From Microscillaceae bacterium (lineage in GTDB: Bacteria > Bacteroidota > Bacteroidia > Cytophagales > Microscillaceae): a DNA stretch of 64,000 nucleotides. Below the pieces are notes generated by a model. The model saw only the letters and a list, made by a program, of their open reading frames with translations, searched no databases and was not told the DNA's origin. Location: contig JAABSX010000005.1 of assembly GCA_011390205.1 (NCBI GenBank), forward strand, positions 83,090 to 147,089. The letters are read 5' to 3'. This document shows, one piece after another, positions 1 through 8,650 of this stretch (the first letter of the stretch is position 1; every line of letters begins with the position of its first letter). The position numbers were made by a program, and so were the translations under genes.

Positions 1-1200
1 CAAGTATTTCGTGTATCTGTATGATTTTTGGTTAAAGACCCAAGCACCGAGGTTTCCGCCTGCTATTTCTAAAAGTTTTCTTTTATATAGTTCTATTTCA
101 TCTATGCCTAGTATCTCTATGACCCCTTCTATGTTTTCTTGAAAGATAATAGGGACGAGCAAGATAGATTTTGGTGCTGCTTGCCCAAGTCCTGAGCCTA
201 TTTTGAAGGATTCTGCGGGGATGTCTTTGATATAGATTGTCTTCTTGTTGGCGGCACACTGCCCCACGAAGCCTTGCCCCCAGAGTATTTCTTGATTTTT
301 TTTTCTTTCTAAATCTCCTGCAAAAGCTACCTCGAGTCGGAGTGTTTTTTCAGATTGTTCATCTTGTTTAAGCAGGTAGATAGCTCCTTGGTGTGCATCT
401 AAGGCTCTCACCAAATCAAATAGGTATTTTTGTAAGATTTCTTCTTCACTGAGTGCACTCTGGACAAGCTGGGCCAAGTTACGCAAGACGACAGATTGCC
501 AGTTTCTTTGCTTGATTTCGGTTTGCTGTGTTTCTGTTTCCTCGATTTGTTTTTTAAGAGTTTCTTGCTGATTAATGATAAAAATATTCTGCTCCTGCAA
601 ATCATTGACAAGCTTTTGATTTTTTTTGTCTGACCTCCAATCACGAAAATTTAAAATAAATAAAAGCAATGATAAAATAATAAAACTAGAAAACACGAGG
701 GTCTGTGTAAAAAATGCCTGTTCAAATAAGTCCTTAGGATGGTTTGTTTCTAAGTAATCAATAAAAACAGACTGATTCATCAGGATAAACAAGTTAAAGG
801 CAATGGTAAAAGAAAGCAGAATGTACTCTCTTACATCCATAAGAAGCCAAGGCAGTGTAGCCAAAGCAAACAAAAAAACCATCATTCCGTATTGGGGTAT
901 TTCTCCTGCGGGGATGGCATAGCCATGTATGACTGAGCATAATAAAAGCATTACCACCGAAATGATGAAACGAGCAATGTAATGAAGCAGCAAATAATTC
1001 AATAAAAGTGCAGCACATATAAAACCTAAGCTCATCAGCAATACAGGCACAACTGGTGGGAAATATAGTACATAAAACAAAAGATAAATGAGTGCAATAG
1101 GAATTGCAACAAGAATGGTGATGTTGGTAATGCGAATACGGTTCTGAATGTATGCAAACTGGTGCTCTGAGACTCCTATATTAATTATATTTTTTAGCAT
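1..1200 (-). CDS. Membrane GAF-domain signalling protein (C-terminus outside window)
   Basis: The frame is open from an ATG at 1200 to the window edge, giving 400 residues with no stop, so the 3' end is missing. Residues about 20-185 contain several hydrophobic segments (roughly 25-60, 62-120, 122-142 and 163-185), predicting a multi-pass membrane region. Residues about 195-235 are a Q/E/K-rich coiled coil. Residues about 241-400 read like a GAF domain, with a helix followed by a GAIYLL strand and a later GQGFVGQCA turn and SILLVPI strand typical of GAF folds. Bacteroidota proteins of this layout usually end in a histidine kinase or PP2C/SpoIIE output module, but the output is not visible here. 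It precedes the CHAT and TPR-kinase genes on the same strand in map order but is transcribed last. Confidence 0.75.
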   Translation of the reverse strand, partial: MLKNIINIGVSEHQFAYIQNRIRITNITILVAIPIALIYLLFYVLYFPPVVPVLLMSLGFICAALLLNYLLLHYIARFIISVVMLLLCSVIHGYAIPAGEIPQYGMMVFLFALATLPWLLMDVREYILLSFTIAFNLFILMNQSVFIDYLETNHPKDLFEQAFFTQTLVFSSFIILSLLLFILNFRDWRSDKKNQKLVNDLQEQNIFIINQQETLKKQIEETETQQTEIKQRNWQSVVLRNLAQLVQSALSEEEILQKYLFDLVRALDAHQGAIYLLKQDEQSEKTLRLEVAFAGDLERKKNQEILWGQGFVGQCAANKKTIYIKDIPAESFKIGSGLGQAAPKSILLVPIIFQENIEGVIEILGIDEIELYKRKLLEIAGGNLGAWVFNQKSYRYTKYL

Positions 1201-1449
1201 TGAGTGATGATGGGTTTAAACCAAACTACTTTTTACAAATTTCAAGCCTTATTTTATGCTTGTTTGTAAGAGGAAAACTAGCTCATTTGCGTCTTTTTCT
1301 TGATAAAAACAGAAAATTTAGTCTGGTATAAAAATACTTTACTTTGTATTTTGTTTAAAATTTACTTAAAAATGGAGCAAAATCACATGTAGATTAAAAG
1401 TATTCTGCTCCAAAATCAGGATTATCAATGCTATAGGCGGGGTCTTGCT

Positions 1450-4400
1450 TTAATTAACACCCACCATCACGAAAGCACCCCATAGTGAAGGCTTTTGGTA
1501 GCGTTCTTTGATGATTTTTTGGGCATAATTAAATGCCCCTCTTTTATTGCCTGTTTTGAGCCACTCCGAATAAAAGGCAATCATAAGCTCTTGGGTTACT
1601 GCATCATCTACCTTAAACAAACTCATGACGATGGCATCAGCACCTGCCACTAGGAAAGCTCTCTGCAGCCCATACACCCCTTCGCCTACTGCTACTTTGC
1701 CCAGCCCCGTCTCACAAGCACTCAATACAACAAGGTCAGTATCTTCAAAACTGAGGTTCATCACTTCATAAGCAGTAAGAATACCCGAGACACGGTCTAA
1801 GACACTGGATTCTTGGGCGAGCAAATCCCCTGCACCTCTCATGAGCATTCCTGTGTTTCGGAGGGGGTCATTTTGTAGATTTTGGAGGCTATTGAGTAGA
1901 CTAAAATTGGCTTCTTCTTTTTGGAGAGGCTCTTTAAAAAATCCGTGTGTAGAGATGTGCAGTACTCTTGGGCTGAGTATATTTTTGAGTGTATCTTCGG
2001 TCGCAAGGTCTTGTTGATACATAGAGATTTTCCAGTTGGGCTGGTCTTCATAGAGTTCTTTGATTTTTCGTAGCTCTATCTCAGTGCCAGGCAAATCTGC
2101 AATTTTGGCAGGTGTGCCTGTGCTTTCAGAAGTATAAAAAGTAGGATTCCCGATTAAGACCATGTGTTTTTCTTGTCGGCTGTCTATTTCACGTTGTCTT
2201 TTTGATTTTCTTCCTTGTTTTTTATCCATCAGCAGGAGGTCTTTGGTATTGCTCACTAGCTTGATTTCCTTTTGGTCTATCACAAATTTATCCTCATCTA
2301 TTCGGAGGGCCTGCACATTTACTTGGTTATAGACTCCGTCAGGAGAGAGAAATACGGTTTGGTAGTCTTGTAGTTTTTCGTGGATGGGTTTCCAGAATTG
2401 CTCATAAGAATACTTGTCGTTTTTGTCATATTGTGTAGTATTTCGGTAGTATCTAAGGTATTTGCTTTCTAGCTCCTCCCCATTTTCTAGCAAGACTAGC
2501 TCGGGGTTTTTGTTGGTTTGTGCCGTTACGATGAGGGCGGCATAGTATATCTTGTCTTCGGAGAATCCATTTTCGTATTTTCTAAATCTGATAATCTCTA
2601 CGGCAGCTTCATTTTTAGCAAGTCTTTTTTTGACATCTTTCCAAGAGTAGATTTCTGTTTCTAGGCTATTTGCAAAGAGGTCTGAGCGTGTACTAAGGTC
2701 TTTTTCTATTTGATTGATTTCGTTTCTGAGGTCAAGTGGGTTGATTTCTTCCTCGATAAGTTGTTCATCACTCATTGCCAAGATTTGTGTGAGTTCTTCT
2801 TTTTTCTTGGTCCATTGCATAAATAACTCTTTGAGTTCGGCATCATTGCTACTAAGGATGCTTTTCCTTACTTTGAGAGAGGAGCTGAGCAAGAGGGCTT
2901 TGGTAGCAAGCTGAAAATCATACATATTTTCTAAAAATCGAGGGTTTTGGCTGGCTTGGCTGACTGCCAGCGTGTTATAGAACTCAAAATCGGGCTTGAT
3001 TTTATTCCAGAATTTTTCTTTTTCTCTTTCACTGAGTGCAGGAAAATAAGTTTTGATAAACTCTAAGTAGGCTGCTGTAGTTGATTCTAAGATTTTATTG
3101 GCTTCTTTGGCATCTCCACTCACAAAATACATTCTGCCTAGCTTGCTTTGTGTATTGATGTAATCAGGATGATTCTTACTGAGCACTTTTTTATAGATAC
3201 TTTCTGCTGCCTCGTAGTTGGTTTTTGCTTCTTCAAATCTCTTCAAGAAGGCATAGACATCTCCTGTGAGGGAGTAGGCTTCGGCAGAGTTGAGGTTTTG
3301 GTTTCCTAGTTTGTTGAGCCATATTTGATTTGCCTGGGCGATTACTTTAAAGGCTTCATTGTATTGTGCATCTTCTATGAGCACTGCACCTTGTGTTTTG
3401 AGCACTTCGGCATAGAGAGGGTGCTGCGTATCAAAGGTATTCGCCGTAATAATTTTGGCTTTCTCAATCATTTCTAAGGCATTTTTGATTTGGGTTTTAT
3501 CTGCATAAAACTGTACCAAACCTGATGCAGCATAGGTTTTGGCTACATTTACGTGCTGCTCCCCTAGTTGTTTTACCTGGATATCGAGTATTTGGTTGAG
3601 ATATTCTCTGGCACGCTCATAATCACCGATGGTGCTGTAGTATTGTGAGAGAAGCTGGTAGCTGCCTATGGTTCTTGAGTTGTTTTTTCCGTAGGTATCC
3701 TGTGCTATTTTTTCAGCACGTTTTGCATAGCTTTCAGTCGTTTTGTAATCTCCTTTGATGAGGTATAGCTGCCCTAAGTTATTGAGTGATTGGATAAGGT
3801 GGTAGCTGTGTTTTCCGTACTTATTTTCTTTTTGGAGGATGTCTTCTTGTAGGAGGGCTTCTGTTTGGGCATACTTTCCGATAAGGATATAGAGAAAGGC
3901 CATTTCATCTATGGAGCGTCCTCTTTTGGTAAAGTCATCTATTCCTAATTTTTTGTAGATTCGGTCAGAGCTTCTGATAAGGCTTTCAGCCTCACTGTAT
4001 GCCCCGAGTGTCCCATAGATTTTTGCCATCAGTGCAAAAGCATCTGCACGCTCGGGGGAGCGTCTTGGCAGTTCTTTTTTGATAATTTGCAGAGAAGTCT
4101 GCCCGCTTTGTTCGGCCGCTTTGTATTTTCCTAGTTTGAGCTCGAGGTCTGCCTGTTTGCTTAGCTGTATGGCAGTTCGGATGTCTTTTTCTCCAAATTT
4201 CTGGATGGTAAGCTCTGTGGTTCGGTAGATTTTCTCGAGGGCTTCTTGGGGTCTATCCACCAGTTCAAAATAACTTGCGATGGTGTTGGCGATGTTGGGG
4301 TAGTCTTTGTGCAGGTCGCTTCTCTGCTCAAAGATGTTTGAATAAGGTTCTTTTTTCAGAATTTCTTTTATTTCATCAAAACCATCTGCAAACTGAAAAA

Positions 4401-5670
4401 GGTAATGTGCAAGTTTTACTTGATATACTTGGTAGTGTAGCGTATTTTTTCCGTACACTTTCTCCCGAATGACGAGGCTGCTATCAAGGTAGATGCGTGC
4501 TTTTTCGGGGTTGGGGGCTAGCTCGGTATAGAGATAGTAAAGCTGGTCAAGCACTTCTAGGCGTGTAGGGTGCGTAAGGGGCAGGTGTGTGAGGGGCGCT
4601 TCCCAGACTTGTAAGAAGAAAGAAAGGGCTTCTAAACCTTCCCCTTTTTCTAGGCTCATTTGCCCATTGAGTAAATCTTCTTCATAGCCGTAGATGAGTC
4701 CTTTTTTAAAATTGATGACGCTTACTTTTGTAAAATCATTAATTTCTTTGTTGAAGTTATTGATTTTTTCTTGATATATGAGGCTTTGGAGCTGTCCTTT
4801 GAGTGCTTCTAGCTGTTCATATGGGGCTTTTTTGGCTTCTTTTACAGCTTTTTCAGAGTATTTTTCAGATTGTTTGTAGTCTTCTTGGTCAAAAGCATTT
4901 TGTGCTTGTGCCATTAGGTGAGGCACAAGCACACTTGGCTCTGAGGTTAGTTGGTTGATTTGTTTTTCTGCTGCATTGAGTGCAGAGTCAGCTTGCGGAT
5001 AAAGCCCTTTTTGGCCAAGTGTCTTTCCGTAGAGTGTCAGGAGTCTGGCAGTTTGGGCTTGTCTGTAGCCTTTGTCATTTTTGCTTAGTTTCCCCCATGT
5101 GCCTGTGTTGGCATTGGCAAAGTTTTCCCAAGATTTGGTGATTTCTGGAAGCTGGTCTAGGGTTTGGTTTAAGAACCCTAAATGATGCTGCACTTGCACC
5201 TGTCTGTGTGCTACTTCGGCTTTCAAAAATTCATCTGTGATGGGCTGTGTTTGCATAAAACCAGCCAGTTGTTTTAGTTGTGCTTGTGCTTCTAGGTAGT
5301 TGCCCAGTTTTAGCTGGATGTCTGTTATTTTGCATTGTGCTATCAAGTAGGCATCGGGGCTTACATTTTGTGCTAATTCTAAGATTTTATTTGCTTCCAA
5401 GAGTTGGGTTTGCATGTCCAAGTATTGCCCTTGCATCTGTCTGATGTTGGCTTCATAAATCATCATCCAAGCGTAATAAACATTGTTTTGGTTGAGTTTT
5501 TTTTCTACAACTTTCTTATTTTTTTCTGCTTTAATGAGGGCTTTTTCATATTTTCCTTTGCTAAGTTGTTTGTCTGCTTTCTCAAAGAAGGTTTCCCAAG
5601 AAATCTGGGCTTGTGTAGAGCTACACATGATAAAACTGAGGATTATAATGGTATATAAATATTTTTTCAT
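1450..5670 (-). CDS. Secreted TPR-CHAT caspase-like protein, 1406 aa
   Basis: The N-terminus is a signal peptide (basic start, hydrophobic core, AQA before ISWE), so the protein is exported. Residues about 25-950 are helical TPR-like repeats, many with the NLG.LY...G.Y..AE pattern. Residues about 960-1080 form a charged helical linker, and the last ~300 residues are a CHAT domain (peptidase clan CD, caspase/separase fold). The predicted catalytic dyad is intact: His1242 in HISTHGF and Cys1319 in SACETGLG, followed by the family motif GVYGLQRAFLVAGADA. CHAT proteases cleave partner proteins; no substrate is visible. It sits between a GAF membrane protein and a TPR pseudo-kinase on the same strand. 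A paralogue of 967 aa lies at 37697-40600. Family assignment is firm; function is unknown. Confidence 0.9.
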   Translation of the reverse strand: MKKYLYTIIILSFIMCSSTQAQISWETFFEKADKQLSKGKYEKALIKAEKNKKVVEKKLNQNNVYYAWMMIYEANIRQMQGQYLDMQTQLLEANKILELAQNVSPDAYLIAQCKITDIQLKLGNYLEAQAQLKQLAGFMQTQPITDEFLKAEVAHRQVQVQHHLGFLNQTLDQLPEITKSWENFANANTGTWGKLSKNDKGYRQAQTARLLTLYGKTLGQKGLYPQADSALNAAEKQINQLTSEPSVLVPHLMAQAQNAFDQEDYKQSEKYSEKAVKEAKKAPYEQLEALKGQLQSLIYQEKINNFNKEINDFTKVSVINFKKGLIYGYEEDLLNGQMSLEKGEGLEALSFFLQVWEAPLTHLPLTHPTRLEVLDQLYYLYTELAPNPEKARIYLDSSLVIREKVYGKNTLHYQVYQVKLAHYLFQFADGFDEIKEILKKEPYSNIFEQRSDLHKDYPNIANTIASYFELVDRPQEALEKIYRTTELTIQKFGEKDIRTAIQLSKQADLELKLGKYKAAEQSGQTSLQIIKKELPRRSPERADAFALMAKIYGTLGAYSEAESLIRSSDRIYKKLGIDDFTKRGRSIDEMAFLYILIGKYAQTEALLQEDILQKENKYGKHSYHLIQSLNNLGQLYLIKGDYKTTESYAKRAEKIAQDTYGKNNSRTIGSYQLLSQYYSTIGDYERAREYLNQILDIQVKQLGEQHVNVAKTYAASGLVQFYADKTQIKNALEMIEKAKIITANTFDTQHPLYAEVLKTQGAVLIEDAQYNEAFKVIAQANQIWLNKLGNQNLNSAEAYSLTGDVYAFLKRFEEAKTNYEAAESIYKKVLSKNHPDYINTQSKLGRMYFVSGDAKEANKILESTTAAYLEFIKTYFPALSEREKEKFWNKIKPDFEFYNTLAVSQASQNPRFLENMYDFQLATKALLLSSSLKVRKSILSSNDAELKELFMQWTKKKEELTQILAMSDEQLIEEEINPLDLRNEINQIEKDLSTRSDLFANSLETEIYSWKDVKKRLAKNEAAVEIIRFRKYENGFSEDKIYYAALIVTAQTNKNPELVLLENGEELESKYLRYYRNTTQYDKNDKYSYEQFWKPIHEKLQDYQTVFLSPDGVYNQVNVQALRIDEDKFVIDQKEIKLVSNTKDLLLMDKKQGRKSKRQREIDSRQEKHMVLIGNPTFYTSESTGTPAKIADLPGTEIELRKIKELYEDQPNWKISMYQQDLATEDTLKNILSPRVLHISTHGFFKEPLQKEEANFSLLNSLQNLQNDPLRNTGMLMRGAGDLLAQESSVLDRVSGILTAYEVMNLSFEDTDLVVLSACETGLGKVAVGEGVYGLQRAFLVAGADAIVMSLFKVDDAVTQELMIAFYSEWLKTGNKRGAFNYAQKIIKERYQKPSLWGAFVMVGVN

Positions 5671-5961
5671 AGTTTTATTCTATTTTATTCGGATTAAAAA
5701 CGCAGCAAGGAGGCTGATTTTATATTTAATCTGTTTATTTTCTTTAAATTCACTTAATGTAACTGTTTTTTTGATGGAAAACAAGCGGTTTTGCTTAAAG
5801 GTGCTTGTTTTGTTTTTTTGTATAAAAAAACACAAGACTGGCATATATTCTCCTCAAACTACCATTATGGACAATGTAAGGATGACATGAAGGCTTGATT
5901 TAAGATACATTCCAGAAGGATATGCAAAGACATATAGTAGTTTGCCTAAATGTATTTTGTT
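5671..5961. other. AT-rich intergenic region upstream of the CHAT gene
   Basis: This 291-bp gap separates two minus-strand genes. It probably carries the promoter of the CHAT gene. I find no clear TAnnTTTG box, hairpin or conserved ORF. A plus-strand open frame reaching 5890 begins inside the CHAT gene and has no protein-like character. Confidence 0.4.
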
Positions 5962-8217
5962 TTAGTCTTCGGCTGGGTGTGTTTCGGGGAGTGTAAACAC
6001 AAAACACAGTCCATCTTTGTATTCTGGTCTGATGAATGCCTGCCCTCCGTGGCTTTTGACTATTTTCTCTATATAAGGGAAGCTGTAAGCTAAGGGTCTT
6101 GCTTCTTCTGGATTAAATTTTTTGAAGGCACTCTGCATCATATTGGCAGGGATATTTTTGCCTTGGTCCGTAAAAGTAGTTTGCACCCACCGCTGCCCGT
6201 CTTGCCTGATGAGCTCAGACTCGATGTGTATGCTGCTATTGTTGGGTGCATATTTGAGCACATTGTAAAACAAGGCAGTCATCATCTCTTCTACATAAAA
6301 CTCATCTACATTTACAAAAAAGTAAGGTCTTATTTGGTTATTCAGTTGAATATTTTTCTGTGCCATGAGTGCCTCACATCTCTGAAATGCACGGCGTGTA
6401 ACTTTAAACAATGAGTAAGAAGACACCTGTAGCTCTAAGGTATCGGGCAGATTCTCAGTTCTGTATATTCCTTGCAAAAGGTTGATGATTTGCTGTCCTT
6501 GCTGTAAGACTTGTGGAGTGAGTCTATTTTCTGTACCTTGGCTAAAGAGTAGCTTCATGGGGGGCACTATCTCACGATTGATTAAATCTATCAGAAGTGT
6601 GTTTTCCGTTCTTGCATCGTCTAGTTCTAGGTTTGCTTTCACAAGTCTGGTTTTTCCTTCTTGTATATTTTTTTCTTTTTCCCGCAAGAGGATTTCTTGT
6701 CTATTGATGAAGCTTTGCTTTTCGTTGATTTGCGTTTTTCGTTGGTCTATGATTTTATTTTTTGAATGATTGACAAAGAGCAAAGCCAGCAGAGAAAGTG
6801 CAGAGAGGCTTAGCAACACAATGAACCAAATGTTTTGATGAGCACTTATATTTTGAATTTGTTTATTTTTTTGCTCAGACTGTCGGTTTAGCACATCTAT
6901 TTGAGATTCTTTCTTGTCTTTTTCACGCTCTAGCTGGCTCACCTCACTTTCTTTTTGATTCAGTGAAAGATTGAGGTTGTCTTCTTCTAGCTTAAGCTCG
7001 GCTTTGAGTTCAGCTTTTTTGAGTGCAGATATTTTATTGTCTCTTGCGAGTTGGTCTATATTTTCAGATTTTCGGTCTATTTCTCTTCTAAGCTCGGCTT
7101 TTTCTTCGGCATTTGGGCTAGAGAGGTTGGGGTTGGCCATGGTGTATCTTCTCTGTGCCTGAGATTCTTGTTGTTTTTTAAATTGGGCTACATTTCTTTG
7201 GATGGCATCTAAGTCACGGTATGCCTGCTGATAGCTTGCAAAAAGCTGTTCGTATTCTTCGGCTTTTTCACCAAGTCCTTGGTTTCGGCTCAGTTTTCCG
7301 AGGGAGGTATAGCAGTTTGCTATTCCTTTGATAGAAGCAGAGAGTGTGTTTCCGTTGCTGGCAAAGTCATATTCTTGGGTAAGCACATAGGCCTGAAAGT
7401 AGTATTTGAGTGCTGTTTTGTAGTCTTGCAAGTGCAAGAAATGCACATCGGCGATTTGGTTCAGGTTTTCGGCGAGCAATCTTTGATTTTTCAAGATTTC
7501 ACTCATTTTAATGGCCTCTTGCAGATTTCGGATGGCTGCAGGATAGTCATTTTGATACAACAAATGCGTGCTGGCAATTTTTTGTAACATCCTGATACGG
7601 CTTTCTGGCAGATTTTCGGCTCTGTAGAGGTTGTAAGCCCTTTGGTATTGGCTGATGGCTTCACTTGGGTTTTCACCTAGTAGCCAATCCCCGAATACCT
7701 CATAAGCATCTGCTTTGCCTTCTGTATAAGAGAGTTTTTCGGAGATTTTTAATGATTGAGCAATAAACTCATAAGAGCGTTTTCTATCTTCTTTGAGGTA
7801 AGTATGTGCAAGGGCATTGAGTGCTGCTACTTTTAAGGATTGGTTTTGGATTTTTTCAGCCTTTGTGAGAGCACTCTCGAGGTGTTTTTTTGAGTCTTGT
7901 AGCTGCCCATGTACACGCTTCACCTTTCCTAGTGTGATGAGTGCATAGGTATTTGCCTCCGAGCTGCCATTCTCAGGAAGCATTTGATATGCTTGCTGTG
8001 CATACTGCAGGGATTTGTCTTTGTCTAGCACTAAAAACAATTCTGCTATTTTGCAAAAAACAATGCTTTTCTCATCTACTGATTTTGCAGACTTTGCAGA
8101 AGCCAGATAAGACTCCATTTTTTGCTCATCGGTCTGGGCACGTGCATTCATTGCCAAACCAAAGCCTAGCCAAATGCTAAATATAAATATGTATTGAACT
8201 AGCCACCGCATATACAA
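5962..8217 (-). CDS. TPR protein with degenerate histidine-kinase C-terminus, 751 aa
   Basis: A signal-like hydrophobic N-terminus (residues about 5-27, ending ARAQ) is followed by TPR-type helices to about residue 330. A long charged coiled coil (about 340-455), a membrane segment (about 463-482) and a second coiled coil (about 490-540) come next. The C-terminus has the outline of a DHp plus HATPase_c kinase. However, the H-box reads LINREIVPPM with Arg548 where the phosphorylated His should be. The N-box keeps Asn652 (ALFYNVLKYAPNN) and the G1 box keeps D684-Q-G but has Asn for the second Gly. The G2 ATP lid is LAYSFPYIEKIV without glycines. It is therefore probably a pseudo-kinase acting as a scaffold or binding module. 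A canonical TPR sensor kinase is excluded by these residues unless the sequence is wrong. Confidence 0.82.
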   Translation of the reverse strand: MYMRWLVQYIFIFSIWLGFGLAMNARAQTDEQKMESYLASAKSAKSVDEKSIVFCKIAELFLVLDKDKSLQYAQQAYQMLPENGSSEANTYALITLGKVKRVHGQLQDSKKHLESALTKAEKIQNQSLKVAALNALAHTYLKEDRKRSYEFIAQSLKISEKLSYTEGKADAYEVFGDWLLGENPSEAISQYQRAYNLYRAENLPESRIRMLQKIASTHLLYQNDYPAAIRNLQEAIKMSEILKNQRLLAENLNQIADVHFLHLQDYKTALKYYFQAYVLTQEYDFASNGNTLSASIKGIANCYTSLGKLSRNQGLGEKAEEYEQLFASYQQAYRDLDAIQRNVAQFKKQQESQAQRRYTMANPNLSSPNAEEKAELRREIDRKSENIDQLARDNKISALKKAELKAELKLEEDNLNLSLNQKESEVSQLEREKDKKESQIDVLNRQSEQKNKQIQNISAHQNIWFIVLLSLSALSLLALLFVNHSKNKIIDQRKTQINEKQSFINRQEILLREKEKNIQEGKTRLVKANLELDDARTENTLLIDLINREIVPPMKLLFSQGTENRLTPQVLQQGQQIINLLQGIYRTENLPDTLELQVSSYSLFKVTRRAFQRCEALMAQKNIQLNNQIRPYFFVNVDEFYVEEMMTALFYNVLKYAPNNSSIHIESELIRQDGQRWVQTTFTDQGKNIPANMMQSAFKKFNPEEARPLAYSFPYIEKIVKSHGGQAFIRPEYKDGLCFVFTLPETHPAED

Positions 8218-8582
8218 TTAGAAAAGAGAGATGAATATTTTTGTGTTTTATTGATGTCTTAACCTACGTATTATTAAATATTTTTTGCTCTGGATAATTG
8301 CTCCACAATTATCTAACATGAAAGTTTACCCAAATTTAACGAAACAAATTTTTAATTTATCGAAAAATCAGTGAATTAAATAGATAATACTGTCTTAAAT
8401 TATAATTTACTTAAATTTTTACTAAAAAAATAATTAGAGAGGAGTCATTTTAGGGCTTATGGGCTGCGTATTTTTATCAGCAAGTATTTAGCCAATATTA
8501 CATTGCTTGCCTATTTTTAAAGAAATATTTTTTTGAAATGCGCTGGCCTGATACGAAAAACCTTCTTTGATAAGAATCAAAA
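8218..8582. other. AT-rich intergenic region
   Basis: This gap lies between the start of the TPR pseudo-kinase gene and the terminator of the large T9SS gene. It is very AT-rich with many A/T runs and probably contains the promoter of the pseudo-kinase gene. I see no ORF, no RNA gene and no convincing repeat. Confidence 0.4.
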
Positions 8583-8620
8583 AGCAGCTACTTCGAGATT
8601 ATCATCTCAAAATAGCTGCT
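8583..8620 (-). terminator. Rho-independent terminator of the large T9SS gene
   Basis: An 8-bp outer stem (AGCAGCTA with TAGCTGCT) encloses an inner GAGAT/ATCTC hairpin. On the minus strand it is followed by a TTTTT run, about 30 bases past the stop codon of the 2061-aa gene. Confidence 0.75.
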
Positions 8621-8650
8621 GTGATTTTAGATTTTGAAAGGATGCTTATA

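Noticed and set aside
1374..1411. GGAGCA/TGCTCC hairpin after the first CHAT gene
   Set aside because: The stem is only six bases with a 26-base loop and no T run, too weak to call a terminator.
5483..5890. Plus-strand 135-codon frame over the CHAT gene start
   Set aside because: It lies mostly opposite the signal peptide and intergenic region, has a Phe/Cys-rich composition typical of antisense frames, and has no family resemblance.
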